Assembly (NCBI GenBank): GCA_964454685.1
Contig: CAYVTZ010000021.1
Coordinates: 1-51,246 of the forward strand
Direction: 5' to 3'
From: CAYVTZ01 sp964454685
GTDB lineage: Bacteria > Bacillota > Clostridia > Christensenellales > Christensenellaceae
Length of the DNA: 51,246 nt
Of this stretch, positions 9,409-18,834 are shown one piece after another. A program made the position numbers and the translations under genes. The notes under the pieces were generated by a model, which was not told the DNA's origin, ran no database searches, and saw nothing but the letters and a program-made list of their open reading frames with translations. Position 1 is the stretch's first letter, and each line of letters opens with the position of its first letter.

Positions 9409-10002
9409 ATGTCTGCGATTACTGTGATTATATTGATTGTAATGCTTGCGCTCGGGTTTGTATTGTGCTTTTTCGGGTGCAAGAATTTCAGGTGGCTGAT
9501 CGGGATTTATGCCGGCTTGCTGACCGGTCTTGCGATGTACACCTTTGGACTGGCGATGGGATGGGCGGCGGCTCCGTGGATTGCGCTTGCAGTCGGCGTG
9601 GCGGTGGCGTTCCTCGCATACTTTTTCTATGTGGTGGGCTTATTCCTGACAGGACTTGGATTTGGCTTTACATTGGGAGGACTGCTGGGCGCGCTGTTCG
9701 GCTGGCCGCCGATGGCGTGGTATAGCTGGGTGGTTTGCATTGTGCTGGGGATTGTGCTGGGCATACTGATGGTGAAGATCCGTCGGGTGTTGATTGTGCT
9801 GGCGACCTCTTTCTTTGGCGCAGACTTGATGTTGACCTCCATCATGACGCTTGCCGCAGGTGGGCAGCTTGCAGCGGGAACAAGCTCCAGCGCCATTTCC
9901 ACGATATTCTCGCCGCAACCGCTGTGGGGTGTTTTGACGCTGGTGGTGGCGATTGCAGGCATTGTCGTGCAATTTGTGAAAACAGCACCAAGAGAGATGT
10001 GA
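9409..10002 (+). CDS. Polytopic membrane protein, DUF4203 / TM7S3-like
   Basis: 197 residues with about seven hydrophobic helices, many rich in Gly and Ala (for example LGFGFTLGGLLGALFG), no soluble domain and no catalytic motif. Start ATG at 9409 follows GGGAGGTAGGACAG. The pattern fits the DUF4203/TM198-type membrane domain, whose function is unknown. It stands alone between the c-di-GMP enzyme and a convergent beta-lactamase-like gene. Confidence 0.75.
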   Translation: MSAITVIILIVMLALGFVLCFFGCKNFRWLIGIYAGLLTGLAMYTFGLAMGWAAAPWIALAVGVAVAFLAYFFYVVGLFLTGLGFGFTLGGLLGALFGWPPMAWYSWVVCIVLGIVLGILMVKIRRVLIVLATSFFGADLMLTSIMTLAAGGQLAAGTSSSAISTIFSPQPLWGVLTLVVAIAGIVVQFVKTAPREM

Positions 10003-10074
10003 TGCGATGGAACGCGCGTAATGCGCCCATGGCGCAGTGCCGCAGGCGGGTGCGAGAGAGTGGCGGTGCATATC

Positions 10075-10095
10075 GGGCGACTGCAAGGGTCGCCC
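10075..10095. repeat. Perfect palindromic hairpin, possible dispersed repeat unit
   Basis: GGGCGAC, a 7-nt loop, then GTCGCCC. There is no T-run on either side, so it is a poor intrinsic terminator. It lies between two convergent genes, a place where REP-like dispersed palindromes often sit. Only one copy was noticed here. Confidence 0.5.
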
Positions 10096-10109
10096 CTGCC
10101 GTTTGACGG

Positions 10110-11228
10110 TTATGAAATTTCATTCAATATTTTTGGACCTAAAACAGTTGCCGGAATTCTGTAATCCGGTGAAAGGTTTGACAAAACAACCACGGCTGTG
10201 CCTTTTTCTACATTAAAACCAAGATAACTGTTATATGCGCCGGTTCCGCCGTTGTGCCACACAATATTGTTGGTGGCATCAATGATCCAAGCCATGCCGA
10301 TTTCATCCATGTTAATACCCATTATGCGGTTTTCATCAGAAGTTGCATCTATATTTTTGCAGCTTTTGTGACACTCTTGAAAAATCACAGTTTGATCAAG
10401 TTGCATCTGTGCATACAACAACATATCCTCGATATTAGAGGTGATAGCGCCGGCGGGAAGATATGCGTCGTCATCATTCCAATCCCAATAGCTTCCTAAA
10501 TCGCCGGTTCCGTCGGAAACTTGGGTGTTTGCAAGACCCAATTCCTTTTGCGCAAATTGATTTAAAAGTGATTTATAGTCTTGCTCATACACGTTTTCAA
10601 GAATAAGACCGAGAACGGCGTATCCAAAATTTGAGTATTCAAAATCATGTGCCTTGTCCGGAACAGACAAACGGTCTATTTTATCCACTACCATATCCTT
10701 TGTAATGCCGTAAAAGTCATTTTTTCCACTTAAAAAATTTGAAATCATCGGACTTTCAAAGTAGTAAGCCTTATAACCCGATGTATGTGTCAGCAACTGC
10801 TCTATTGTTGGGTAATTACTGCTGTTGGGCAGATTAAGGTAAACATCAATAGTATTTGATAATTTTATTTTGTTTTCTTGCGATGCTTTACATATCATTG
10901 CGGCAGTAAATGTCTTGCTGAGGGAACCTATTTCATACGTATGCAGCGCTTGCGGAAGTTCTTTTCCGTTTTCTCCATATACAGTATAAGAAGCCTGCGC
11001 ATTTTTTATTGTTCCGACCGTTATAACTGCATGTTTATTGCCTTTTGTGGAATAACTGATTATTTCATCAGAGGATAAGCCGGGAATTTTGCTCATTTGC
11101 TGCTTTCCATATAACGAAAAAGCCAACAAGCCACCAATCACAATGGCTGCAGCAATGAATAATACTGTAATGATTCGGTTTGTTTTTTTAGCCATAGCTT
11201 TTGCTTTCAAATGAAAAAATTCTTGCAT
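10110..11228 (-). CDS. Membrane-anchored serine beta-lactamase-like protein (class C / PBP4* fold)
   Basis: Up to 372 residues. One N-terminal membrane helix (about residues 19-42) anchors an outside domain with the serine hydrolase motifs: SLSK (S-x-x-K) in the segment EIGSLSKTFTAAM, YSN in FEYSNFGYAVLGLI, and HNGGTG near the end as the third motif. The set matches the Pfam Beta-lactamase family, which includes esterases, D-aminopeptidases and cell-wall-related proteins; resistance should not be assumed. The ATG at 11228 has no clear ribosome binding site, and the ATG eleven codons in (MAKKTN) is an alternative. By eye the gene is much more A+T-rich than its neighbours, with many A/T-ending codons, which suggests recent acquisition. 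Confidence 0.85.
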   Translation of the reverse strand: MQEFFHLKAKAMAKKTNRIITVLFIAAAIVIGGLLAFSLYGKQQMSKIPGLSSDEIISYSTKGNKHAVITVGTIKNAQASYTVYGENGKELPQALHTYEIGSLSKTFTAAMICKASQENKIKLSNTIDVYLNLPNSSNYPTIEQLLTHTSGYKAYYFESPMISNFLSGKNDFYGITKDMVVDKIDRLSVPDKAHDFEYSNFGYAVLGLILENVYEQDYKSLLNQFAQKELGLANTQVSDGTGDLGSYWDWNDDDAYLPAGAITSNIEDMLLYAQMQLDQTVIFQECHKSCKNIDATSDENRIMGINMDEIGMAWIIDATNNIVWHNGGTGAYNSYLGFNVEKGTAVVVLSNLSPDYRIPATVLGPKILNEIS

Positions 11229-11312
11229 GATTGCATCAATCCGGTTAAAGGCGTTTCGGGTCTGTGCTTTCTGTGCAAAGGAACCTAACTCCGAACACGG
11301 CTTATGGGGAGA

Positions 11313-11341
11313 ATTATATCATCGGGCGATAAAAGGTACAA
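11313..11341 (-). promoter_or_regulatory. Promoter of the beta-lactamase-like gene
   Basis: Minus strand: TTGTAC (11336-11341), 17-bp spacer, TATAAT (11313-11318), giving a leader of about 78 nt. Confidence 0.7.
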
Positions 11342-11565
11342 GCGGGAATTTGTTGGTTTTTTGTGATGTTTAGCGCATAGCGGCACGTTATCATAGCCGT
11401 TGCACCTGCTCAACTTATCACCGGACAGGCTGTGTTTTCGTTGCGCCATTCCGCAGCCTCATATTTACCGGGTGGGATGCATCGTTTCCTGAAGCTGTTT
11501 TTTTATTGCAGAATCAAAGCATATGCGGTAGCGGTGCTTTGATCGGAGCATTGCACAAATTGTAC
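11342..11565. other. Gene-free divergent intergenic region
   Basis: About 220 bp between the divergent promoters of the beta-lactamase-like gene and trkA. No supported gene, RNA or repeat was seen. Confidence 0.5.
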
Positions 11566-11594
11566 TTGTGCTGTCATACAAAAAGGCATATAAT
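11566..11594 (+). promoter_or_regulatory. Promoter of trkA-trkH
   Basis: TTGTGC (11566-11571), 17-bp spacer, TATAAT (11589-11594), about 130 nt before the trkA start. Confidence 0.7.
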
Positions 11595-11725
11595 TGTGCT
11601 GATACCAATCGCTTGTCTGCATTGCGAAAGCAGAATATGCGCGACGCGAAACTTGTGGAGCAAAAAAGGTGCGGTTGGGACATGCTGTGCGTTTTACAAT
11701 ACCAGCGGTGTGTGGGAGAAGGATC

Positions 11726-13096
11726 ATGAAAATCGTAATTGTCGGGGATGGCAAGGTTGGATATACGCTGACCAAGGAATTGGCGAACGCGGGACACGAT
11801 GTGGTTGTGGTGGATAAGAATTTCACCGTTTTGCAGGAATTGCAGGAAACGGTGGACGTGCTGGTGGTAAACGGCAACGGCGCGAGCCTTGAAGTACAGC
11901 GGCAGGCCAAGGTTGCAGAGAGCGATTTGCTGGTGGCGGCGACCTCCGCGGATGAAATCAATCTGCTTTGCTGCGTTTTGGCGAAAAAGCTGGGATGTCC
12001 CAATACAGTCGCGCGGATGCGCAATCCGGAATATAATGCGCAAGTGCGCTTTTTGCGAGAAGAGCTGGGGCTATCCATGACCATCAATCCGGAACGCAGT
12101 GCGGCGCGAGAGATGCTGCGCATGATACAGCTTCCGTCTTTTTTAAAGCGCGACAGCTTTGCGGCGGGGCGCGTGGAACTGGTGGAAATCAAGATCAAAG
12201 AGGACAGCAAGCTTGCAGGAGTGCGGCTTTCCCGCTTTTACGAGATTGCCACGGACAAGGTTTCTGTTTGCGCGGTGGAGCGGGACGGCAAGGTTACGAT
12301 TCCATCGGGGAACTTTCAGATACAAAAGGGCGACAAGATTACGGTGGCGGCTGCGACCAATGACCTGGCAAAGCTGATTAAAAACCTGAAAATATTCACG
12401 CAGAAAATCCACGAAGTGATGATTATTGGCGGAAGCCGCATTGCCGTTTATTTGGCGATTCGTTTGATTGGTGCGGGCATTGACGTGAAGATCATTGAAA
12501 AGGATGAGAAGCGATGCGAAATATTGGCGGATTTGCTGCACGACGCAATCATCATATACGGAGACGGCACGGATCAGGCGCTGCTGCTTTCTGAGGGCAT
12601 TGACCAGATGGACGCGGTGGTAACGCTGACGGGGTTGGATGAAGAGAACGTGATGGTTTCCATGTATGCGGATTATTTGGGCGTACCCAAGACCATTACA
12701 AAGATCAATCGCGTGGAATATGTTCCCATGCTGAACGAAAAAGGGATCGGCAGTGTGGTCAGCCCCAAGCTGCTGACCGTTAATGAGATTTTGCGCTATG
12801 TGCGCGCGTTGAGTAACACACATGTGGAGGACAGTGTGCTTTCCCTGCACCGCATCGTAGGAGAGCAGGCAGAGGCGTTGGAGTTCCGTGTGAGTGCCAG
12901 CATGAAATATTTGGGTGTGCCGTTGCGGGAGTTGCGTGTCCGCGACAACGTTTTGGTGGCGTGCATTACCCGCGGAGACGAAATAATCATACCACGTGGA
13001 CATCATGCAATGGAGCTGGAAGACATCGTAGTAGTGGTTGCGGCAGCTGACTTGGCGATCAATGATTTGAACGATATTTTCGAGCGACAGGTGTGA
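11726..13096 (+). CDS. trkA: Trk potassium uptake NAD-binding regulatory subunit TrkA
   Basis: 456 residues from the ATG at 11726, preceded by GGAGAAGGATC; this start puts the Rossmann fold at the N terminus as in the family. The protein has two tandem RCK units: the first nucleotide-binding fold starts at MKIVIVGDGKVG and the second near residue 230 (MIIGGSRIAVYLA), each followed by a TrkA-C domain. TrkA is the cytoplasmic ring protein that gates the TrkH channel in response to nucleotides. It lies one base before trkH in the same operon. Confidence 0.95.
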   Translation: MKIVIVGDGKVGYTLTKELANAGHDVVVVDKNFTVLQELQETVDVLVVNGNGASLEVQRQAKVAESDLLVAATSADEINLLCCVLAKKLGCPNTVARMRNPEYNAQVRFLREELGLSMTINPERSAAREMLRMIQLPSFLKRDSFAAGRVELVEIKIKEDSKLAGVRLSRFYEIATDKVSVCAVERDGKVTIPSGNFQIQKGDKITVAAATNDLAKLIKNLKIFTQKIHEVMIIGGSRIAVYLAIRLIGAGIDVKIIEKDEKRCEILADLLHDAIIIYGDGTDQALLLSEGIDQMDAVVTLTGLDEENVMVSMYADYLGVPKTITKINRVEYVPMLNEKGIGSVVSPKLLTVNEILRYVRALSNTHVEDSVLSLHRIVGEQAEALEFRVSASMKYLGVPLRELRVRDNVLVACITRGDEIIIPRGHHAMELEDIVVVVAAADLAINDLNDIFERQV

Positions 13097-13097
13097 C

Positions 13098-14558
13098 ATG
13101 AACATTAAAGCGGTTGGCTATTATTTAGGCCACATTCTATTGATTGAAGCGGTGTTTATGCTGCCGGCTTTTTTTATTGCGCTGGCACAGGCAGAGACAT
13201 CGGCGGCATATGGGTTTGTATGGACGATTGCAATTTTAGTGTGCGGCGGTCTGCTGCTGCAACGCTTTAAAAGTGCGACCAAGAAGGGGATTTTTGCCCG
13301 CGAAGGCTTTGTGACAGTGGCGTTGGCGTGGGTGGTGATGTCTGCGCTGGGGGCGCTGCCCTTTTTGATTAGTCAGGCGATTCCGAACTATATTGACTGT
13401 TTGTTTGAGACAATCTCCGGCTTTACCACAACGGGCGCGAGCATTTTGACCAATGTGGAAGCACTGCCCATGAGCCTTCTATACTGGCGCAGCTTTACAC
13501 ACTGGCTGGGCGGCATGGGGATTCTGGTTTTTATGCTGGCGGTGGTATCCTTTACCAAGGGCAGCGGCGAAGAATTTCATTTGATTCGTGCGGAGAGCCC
13601 CGGACCGATGGTGGGCAAGCTGGCACCGCGCATCCGGCACACGGCGATGATCTTATATGGCATCTATGTGGCGATGACGTTGATTGAAATGCTGATGCTG
13701 ATGGCGGGCGGGATGCCCTTTTTTGACAGCATCACGACCGCGTTTGCAACAGCGGGTACGGGTGGGTTTTCCATCAAAAACGCGAGTATGGCTGCGTACC
13801 CAAGCTATTATTTGCAGGGTACGGTTGCGGTGTTTATGGTGCTGTTTGGCGTGAACTTTAACGTGTTTTATTTTGTGCTGATCCGTGAGCTGCGCGCCAT
13901 TTGGCGCAGTGAGGAGTTCCGGCTGTATATCGGTCTGCTGGTGGCATCGGTGGCGCTGGTGACCATCAATGTGCTGTCTATGTTTGAGGGCGTTTTTCAG
14001 GCGTTTCACCACTCCTTTTTTCAAGTGGCGTCCATTATGACAACGACGGGATTTGCAACGACGGACTTTAACCTATGGCCGGAGTTTGCACGATGTTTAC
14101 TCGTCGTGCTGATGCTGGTGGGCGCGTCTGCCGGATCGACGGGCGGGGGCATCAAGGTATCGCGCATTCTAATTATGCTGAAATCGATCAAGAGCCATGT
14201 GCAAAAGCTGCTGCATCCGCGCAGTGTGCGCGTGATCAAGATGGACGGGCAGACCATTGACGCAACCGTGATCTCCAGCGTGAACTCCTACCTGGGGGTG
14301 TATGCGCTGATTGTGATATTTTCCACGCTGGTGCTTGCGTTTGACAACTTTGACATGGTGACGACGACGACTGCGGTGCTCGCCTGCATCAACAACATCG
14401 GTCCCGGGTTGAATTTGGTGGGGCCGCTGGGGAACTATTCGGAATTTTCCGTTGTGAGCAAAATCGTGCTTTGTCTGAATATGTTGATCGGGCGTTTGGA
14501 GATATTCCCGATGCTGATGCTGGTGCTGCCATCGGTATGGCGCAGAGACAAGCGATGA
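13098..14558 (+). CDS. trkH: Trk/Ktr potassium channel subunit TrkH
   Basis: 486 residues, polytopic, with the repeated membrane-pore-membrane layout of the TrkH/KtrB family; filter-type motifs include TISGFTTTGAS (~110), FATAGTGGFS (~220), MTTTGFATTD (~315) and NNIGPGLNLVG (~435). It forms the ion path for potassium uptake and depends on TrkA. The ATG at 13098 lies one base after the trkA stop, so the two are translationally coupled. Confidence 0.95.
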   Translation: MNIKAVGYYLGHILLIEAVFMLPAFFIALAQAETSAAYGFVWTIAILVCGGLLLQRFKSATKKGIFAREGFVTVALAWVVMSALGALPFLISQAIPNYIDCLFETISGFTTTGASILTNVEALPMSLLYWRSFTHWLGGMGILVFMLAVVSFTKGSGEEFHLIRAESPGPMVGKLAPRIRHTAMILYGIYVAMTLIEMLMLMAGGMPFFDSITTAFATAGTGGFSIKNASMAAYPSYYLQGTVAVFMVLFGVNFNVFYFVLIRELRAIWRSEEFRLYIGLLVASVALVTINVLSMFEGVFQAFHHSFFQVASIMTTTGFATTDFNLWPEFARCLLVVLMLVGASAGSTGGGIKVSRILIMLKSIKSHVQKLLHPRSVRVIKMDGQTIDATVISSVNSYLGVYALIVIFSTLVLAFDNFDMVTTTTAVLACINNIGPGLNLVGPLGNYSEFSVVSKIVLCLNMLIGRLEIFPMLMLVLPSVWRRDKR

Positions 14559-14606
14559 GAGAAAACGAGATCATTAAAAATTTACATAAAAAGCAGGAGG
14601 AAAGAA

Positions 14607-15188
14607 ATGAAATCAGACATTTTTCAGGTACAGGAAAAATTAAATCGTGAGCCGGTGCTGGTACAGGTGGAGAGACTGGCAGAGCTTGCCGGAACTGAAA
14701 AGAAGGACGCGCTGACATTGCGCTTGCTTGCCGAGGAGATGCTTGGCATGGTGGAGCATCTGCTGCCTTTTTGCAGTGGCGGTTTTTGGATGGACAGCAA
14801 GGATCGGAGCTTTGAGCTGCACTTGAAGGTGGAGGCAATCGTCACACAGGAAAAGAAAGAGGAATTGTTGAGCGTTTCCGCAGGGAAGAACGCTGCGACA
14901 AAGGGCATTTTAGGAAAGATTTCCGGCGTGTTTGAAAGCATGCTGTTTGAGAAGCACTCCATTGATACGGAAATGGGCTATATGCCGCCGGATCAGTATG
15001 TGATGCTGGGTGGAGAATACAGCCATGCGTGGTCGCTGGTCAACTACAAGGAGCAGGCGGAACCTACGGTGCAGCAGGAAGATTGGGATGGTTTAGAGCG
15101 CTCTATTCTTGCCAATTACGCAGATGACATTGTGATTGGAGTGCACGCGAACCGTGTGGAGATGGTGGTGAAAAAGAAATTTGCGTAA
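14607..15188 (+). CDS. Uncharacterised cytoplasmic protein
   Basis: 193 residues starting at 14607 after AGCAGGAGGAAAG. No signal peptide or membrane segment. I do not recognise a named family. The helix TLRLLAEEMLGMVEHL around residues 35-50 resembles the N-box helix of anti-sigma-factor-like GHKL ATPases (where LLAVDEA-type sequences occur), but the later glycine boxes are not visible, so this is only a hint. The C terminus ends in VVKKKFA. It follows trkH by 48 bp on the same strand and may be co-transcribed. Confidence 0.6.
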   Translation: MKSDIFQVQEKLNREPVLVQVERLAELAGTEKKDALTLRLLAEEMLGMVEHLLPFCSGGFWMDSKDRSFELHLKVEAIVTQEKKEELLSVSAGKNAATKGILGKISGVFESMLFEKHSIDTEMGYMPPDQYVMLGGEYSHAWSLVNYKEQAEPTVQQEDWDGLERSILANYADDIVIGVHANRVEMVVKKKFA

Positions 15189-15324
15189 GGCGTACAGTGT
15201 ATGCGGCGCAGACAATGTTTTGTTCGTTTGAGCAAGCGTTCGCGGTGAGACATGTGCTGCCGCGATAAGATGCGAGCGGCCGGAGTGATAACCACAACCT
15301 GCTTATGCAGTCGAATGCGGAAGG

Positions 15325-15383
15325 TAACCCAAACGCAATTTCAGGAATGCGGCAGAACCGGAGTGCCTGAACCGTTTGGGTTA
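15325..15383 (+). terminator. Long two-part inverted repeat, probable terminator
   Basis: TAACCCAAACG (15325-15335) pairs perfectly with CGTTTGGGTTA (15373-15383), and inside it TTCAGG pairs with CCTGAA. TTTGTTTG follows. It lies between the uncharacterised gene and the argS promoter. The 20-nt apical loop is long for a simple terminator. Confidence 0.5.
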
Positions 15384-15393
15384 TTTGTTTGCG

Positions 15394-15422
15394 TTGCGAA
15401 AACGGCGGATTTGTGCTACACT
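15394..15422 (+). promoter_or_regulatory. Promoter of argS
   Basis: TTGCGA (15394-15399), 17-bp spacer, TACACT (15417-15422), ending 30 bp before the chosen argS start. No T-box fits in this short leader. Confidence 0.55.
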
Positions 15423-15452
15423 ATTGCCAAATGAATGTTTGGGAGAATGAGA

Positions 15453-17141
15453 ATGGACATAAAAAACGCGCTTTGTGCGGAACTGGAAAAACATACCGGA
15501 CTGGAAGCGCCTGTTTTAGAGGAGCTTTTGGAGTTCCCGCCTGATCCGAAGATGGGGGACTTGGCTTTGCCGTGCTTTCAACTGGCAAAGACCTTGAGAA
15601 AAGCGCCGCCTGTGATTGCGCAGGAATTGCAAGACAAGATACAGTTGCCGCAGGGCATTGCGCAGATGCAGTGTGTGGGCGGATATTTGAATTTTTATTA
15701 TGATCGCGGTGTGTTTGCATCGGATGTGATGCAGCGCGTTTTGCAAGCGGATGCATGGGGCGCGAGTGAGATGGGCAAAGGCAAGACCATTGTCATTGAC
15801 TATTCTTCCGTGAATATTGCAAAGCCTTTTCATATTGGGCATCTTTCCAGCACGGCGATCGGCAGTGCGCTTTATAAGATTCATGCGTTTTTGGGATATG
15901 ATGTGGTGGGCGTGAACCACTTGGGCGACTGGGGCACACAATTTGGCAAGCTGATCGTTGCGTACAAACTTTGGGGTGACGATGCGCGCATTGAGGAAAA
16001 TTCTGTGATGGCGTTGCTGGATTTGTATGTGCGGTTCCACGCCGAGGCGGAGCAGGACGAGAGCCTCAACGAGCAGGGACGCGCTTGGTTTAAAAAAATC
16101 GAGGACGGCGATGCGGAAGCGATGCGCCTGTTCCACTGGTTTAAGGAAATCACGCTGCGTGAGGCGCACAAGATTTACGCCAAACTGGACGTGAAGTTTG
16201 ACAGCTATGATGGCGAGAGCTTTTATAACGACAAGATGCAGCCTATTTTGGACGAACTGCGCGAAAAGAACCTGTTGGAACTGTCCGAAGGGGCGTATGT
16301 GGTGCGGCTGGACGAGGAAAAGCTGCCGCCCGCAATTATTTTGAAGTCGGATGGAACGACCTTGTACGCGACGCGCGATTTAGCGGCGGCGGATTATCGG
16401 AAGCGGACATATGACTTTGCGAAGAACTTATATGTGGTGGCGTATCAGCAAAACTTGCACTTTAAGCAGGTGTTTGCCGTATTAAAGAAGATGGGACGCG
16501 CATGGGCGGATATGTGCGAGCATGTGGCGTTTGGCATGGTTTCGCTGGAGGATGGCACGATGTCGACCCGCCAGGGTAAAGTAGTGCTGCTGGAAGATGT
16601 GCTTGCGCAGGCGGTGGAAAAGACACTGCGTGTGATCGAGGAAAAGAACCCCGATTTGCAGAACAAGGAACAAGTGGCAAGCGATGTGGGGATCGGCGCG
16701 GTGCTGTATTCCACGCTATCGCAAAACCGCATTAAGGATATTGTATTTTCCTTTGACAAGGTATTGAACTTTGACGGGGAGACCGGCCCGTATGTACAGT
16801 ATACGCACGCGCGGTGCGCAAGCGTACTGCGGCGCGCGCCAAAAGCAGCGGCGCAGCCGGACTTTACCTCGCTGCAAAACGATGAGGCGTTTGCGCTGCT
16901 GAAATTGCTGGAACGCTTCCCGCAGACGGTGATTGCGGCAAGCGAAAAGTGTGAGCCGTTTTATGTGACACGGCACGTGACGGAGCTGGCGCAGGCATTC
17001 AACAAATTTTATTATGAGCATCGCATCATTGGCGACGATGAACCGCAAATGGCGGCGCGACTTGCTTTGACGCAGGCGGTGAAAAACACCATCCAGTCGG
17101 GATTGGGTCTGCTGGGGATTCGGGCACCTGAGCAAATGTAG
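15453..17141 (+). CDS. argS: Arginyl-tRNA synthetase
   Basis: Charges tRNA-Arg with arginine. 562 residues from the third of three close in-frame ATGs (15453), the only one with a ribosome binding site (GGGAGA) at proper distance. N-terminal tRNA-binding domain to about residue 105, then a class I catalytic domain with HIGH in KPFHIGHLSS near 130 and a KMSKS-like segment MSTRQGK near 370 (the degenerate form usual in ArgRS), then the C-terminal DALR anticodon-binding domain. Length is normal for bacterial ArgRS. Confidence 0.96.
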   Translation: MDIKNALCAELEKHTGLEAPVLEELLEFPPDPKMGDLALPCFQLAKTLRKAPPVIAQELQDKIQLPQGIAQMQCVGGYLNFYYDRGVFASDVMQRVLQADAWGASEMGKGKTIVIDYSSVNIAKPFHIGHLSSTAIGSALYKIHAFLGYDVVGVNHLGDWGTQFGKLIVAYKLWGDDARIEENSVMALLDLYVRFHAEAEQDESLNEQGRAWFKKIEDGDAEAMRLFHWFKEITLREAHKIYAKLDVKFDSYDGESFYNDKMQPILDELREKNLLELSEGAYVVRLDEEKLPPAIILKSDGTTLYATRDLAAADYRKRTYDFAKNLYVVAYQQNLHFKQVFAVLKKMGRAWADMCEHVAFGMVSLEDGTMSTRQGKVVLLEDVLAQAVEKTLRVIEEKNPDLQNKEQVASDVGIGAVLYSTLSQNRIKDIVFSFDKVLNFDGETGPYVQYTHARCASVLRRAPKAAAQPDFTSLQNDEAFALLKLLERFPQTVIAASEKCEPFYVTRHVTELAQAFNKFYYEHRIIGDDEPQMAARLALTQAVKNTIQSGLGLLGIRAPEQM

Positions 17142-17308
17142 CTTGCCGGCTGACGAAAAAAGGTACGGTGCATGAAACGTGTGTTTTCGTTCATCGCTGC
17201 CTGGCTGCGCGAAATGCGAGGCGCAGCGTTCCGCTGCCGGAACGTGCAATCGGCATTTGTGAATATGCGTAAGTATTATATTTTTTTAAGATAGAAGGTA
17301 AATGAAAG

Positions 17309-18586
17309 ATGCTGGATTTAAGAATTATTCGGGACAATCTACTCACCATTGCGGATGCGCTGAAAAAGCGTGGGAAAGAAACACATTTGGAGCGATTGGA
17401 CGATCTGGTAGATGCGGATGAAAAACGCCGTACATTCCTTGCGCAGGTAGAGGAAATGAAGGCGCGTCGCAACAAGGTGTCCAAGGAGATTCCACTGCTG
17501 AAAAAAGAGGGCAAGGACGTTGCGCCGCTGATGGAGGAAATGAAAGAACTTTCCGCTAAAATCAAGGATGCGGATGCACAGCTTGCGCAACTGAGCGAAG
17601 TGGTGCAGGATCACCTGATGTCCATTCCCAATGCGCCGAGCGCAGATGTGCCGACGGGCACGGACGATATGGACAACGTGGTGGTGCGCGAATTTATGAC
17701 GCCTACGGTGTTTGACTTTGATCCGAAGCCGCACTGGGATCTTGGCACCGAGCTGGGTATTTTAGATCCGGAAACGGCAGCGAAAGTGACAGGAACGCGC
17801 TTTATGTTTTACCTAGGCGCGGGTGCGCGTTTGGAGCGCAGCGTCATTAACTTCATGCTGGACACGCACACGGCAGAGCATGGCTATACCGAGGTGCAGC
17901 CGCCTTTTTTGGCGAATGAACGGGCGATGATCGGTACGGGGCAACTGCCGAAGTTTGCCGAGGACATGTATCACATTGAAAATTCAGATTTTTATTTGAT
18001 TCCTACGGCGGAGGTTCCGGTTACGAACATGTATCGGGAAGAAATTTTGGAGGAATCGCGCCTGCCCATCCATCATTGCGCGTATACCGCGTGTTTTCGT
18101 GCGGAGGCAGGCAGTGCGGGGCGCGACACCAAGGGATTGATCCGGCAGCATCAGTTTAATAAAATCGAGTTGGTGAAGTTTGCGCATCCGGACAAGTCTT
18201 ATGATGAATTGGAGTCCTTACTGCACGATGCGGAGCACATTTTGCAGCTTTTGGAGATTCCATACCGTGTGGTGCTACTGTGCGGCGGAGACCTGGGGTT
18301 TTCTTCCGCAAAGACCTACGACATCGAGGTTTGGATGCCCAGCTACAACCGTTATGTGGAGATCTCGTCCTGCTCGAATTTCGAGGACTTTCAGGCGCGG
18401 CGGGCAAACATCCGTTTCCGTGACAGCGACGGCAGACCACGCTTTGTGCACACACTGAACGGCAGCGGGCTGGCGGTGGGGCGCACGGTGGCGGCGATTA
18501 TGGAGAATTACCAGCAGGCAGACGGAAGCATTCGTATTCCAAAGGCGTTGCAGGCGTATTTCCGCGCGGACGTGATAACACGATAG
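17309..18586 (+). CDS. serS: Seryl-tRNA synthetase
   Basis: Charges tRNA-Ser with serine. 425 residues, normal length, starting MLDLRIIRDN as most SerRS do. Residues ~30-100 form the antiparallel coiled-coil arm that holds the tRNA long variable arm; the class II catalytic domain has motif 2 (FRAEAGSAGRDTKGLIRQHQ, ~270-290) and motif 3 (GLAVGRTVAAIMENYQ, ~388-405). Same strand as argS with a 167-bp gap; no T-box was seen. The same window carries a broken tRNA-Ser remnant at 49.7 kb. Confidence 0.97.
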   Translation: MLDLRIIRDNLLTIADALKKRGKETHLERLDDLVDADEKRRTFLAQVEEMKARRNKVSKEIPLLKKEGKDVAPLMEEMKELSAKIKDADAQLAQLSEVVQDHLMSIPNAPSADVPTGTDDMDNVVVREFMTPTVFDFDPKPHWDLGTELGILDPETAAKVTGTRFMFYLGAGARLERSVINFMLDTHTAEHGYTEVQPPFLANERAMIGTGQLPKFAEDMYHIENSDFYLIPTAEVPVTNMYREEILEESRLPIHHCAYTACFRAEAGSAGRDTKGLIRQHQFNKIELVKFAHPDKSYDELESLLHDAEHILQLLEIPYRVVLLCGGDLGFSSAKTYDIEVWMPSYNRYVEISSCSNFEDFQARRANIRFRDSDGRPRFVHTLNGSGLAVGRTVAAIMENYQQADGSIRIPKALQAYFRADVITR

Positions 18587-18728
18587 AGGGTTTGCATTAG
18601 GGGGGTTGTGCCTTGCGGTACGGCTCCTTTTTAGATTCCGGCAACGCAAACCATGTGCGCATATGACGCGCTGTGTAAGCAATAATGTTACAAAATGTTC
18701 AATGTTTGGCACGCAAATCGTAAAAAAA

Positions 18729-18739
18729 TATGGTATAAT
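18729..18739 (+). promoter_or_regulatory. Extended -10 promoter of the mreCD-mrdA-minC-rodA cluster
   Basis: TGGTATAAT, an extended -10 element (TATAAT at 18734-18739), about 95 nt before mreC. No good -35 at 17 bp, which extended -10 promoters can do without. Confidence 0.5.
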
Positions 18740-18834
18740 GGAACCCATCTACAAACTTTTTTCCCGGCAACAGACGATGCGGCGGAAAAGCGTGGCAGGT
18801 TGAGGAATATGATTGGAAAGCAAGAGGGACACCG

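Noticed and set aside
12143..13105. 320-codon minus-strand frame opposite trkA
   Set aside because: The trkA frame is fully supported by family motifs; the antisense frame has biased composition and no ribosome binding site.
15189..15452. T-box riboswitch before argS
   Set aside because: No T-box consensus (AGGGTGGNACCGCG-like) and the promoter is only 30 bp before the start.
17142..17308. Serine T-box before serS
   Set aside because: The gap is too short and the T-box consensus is absent.
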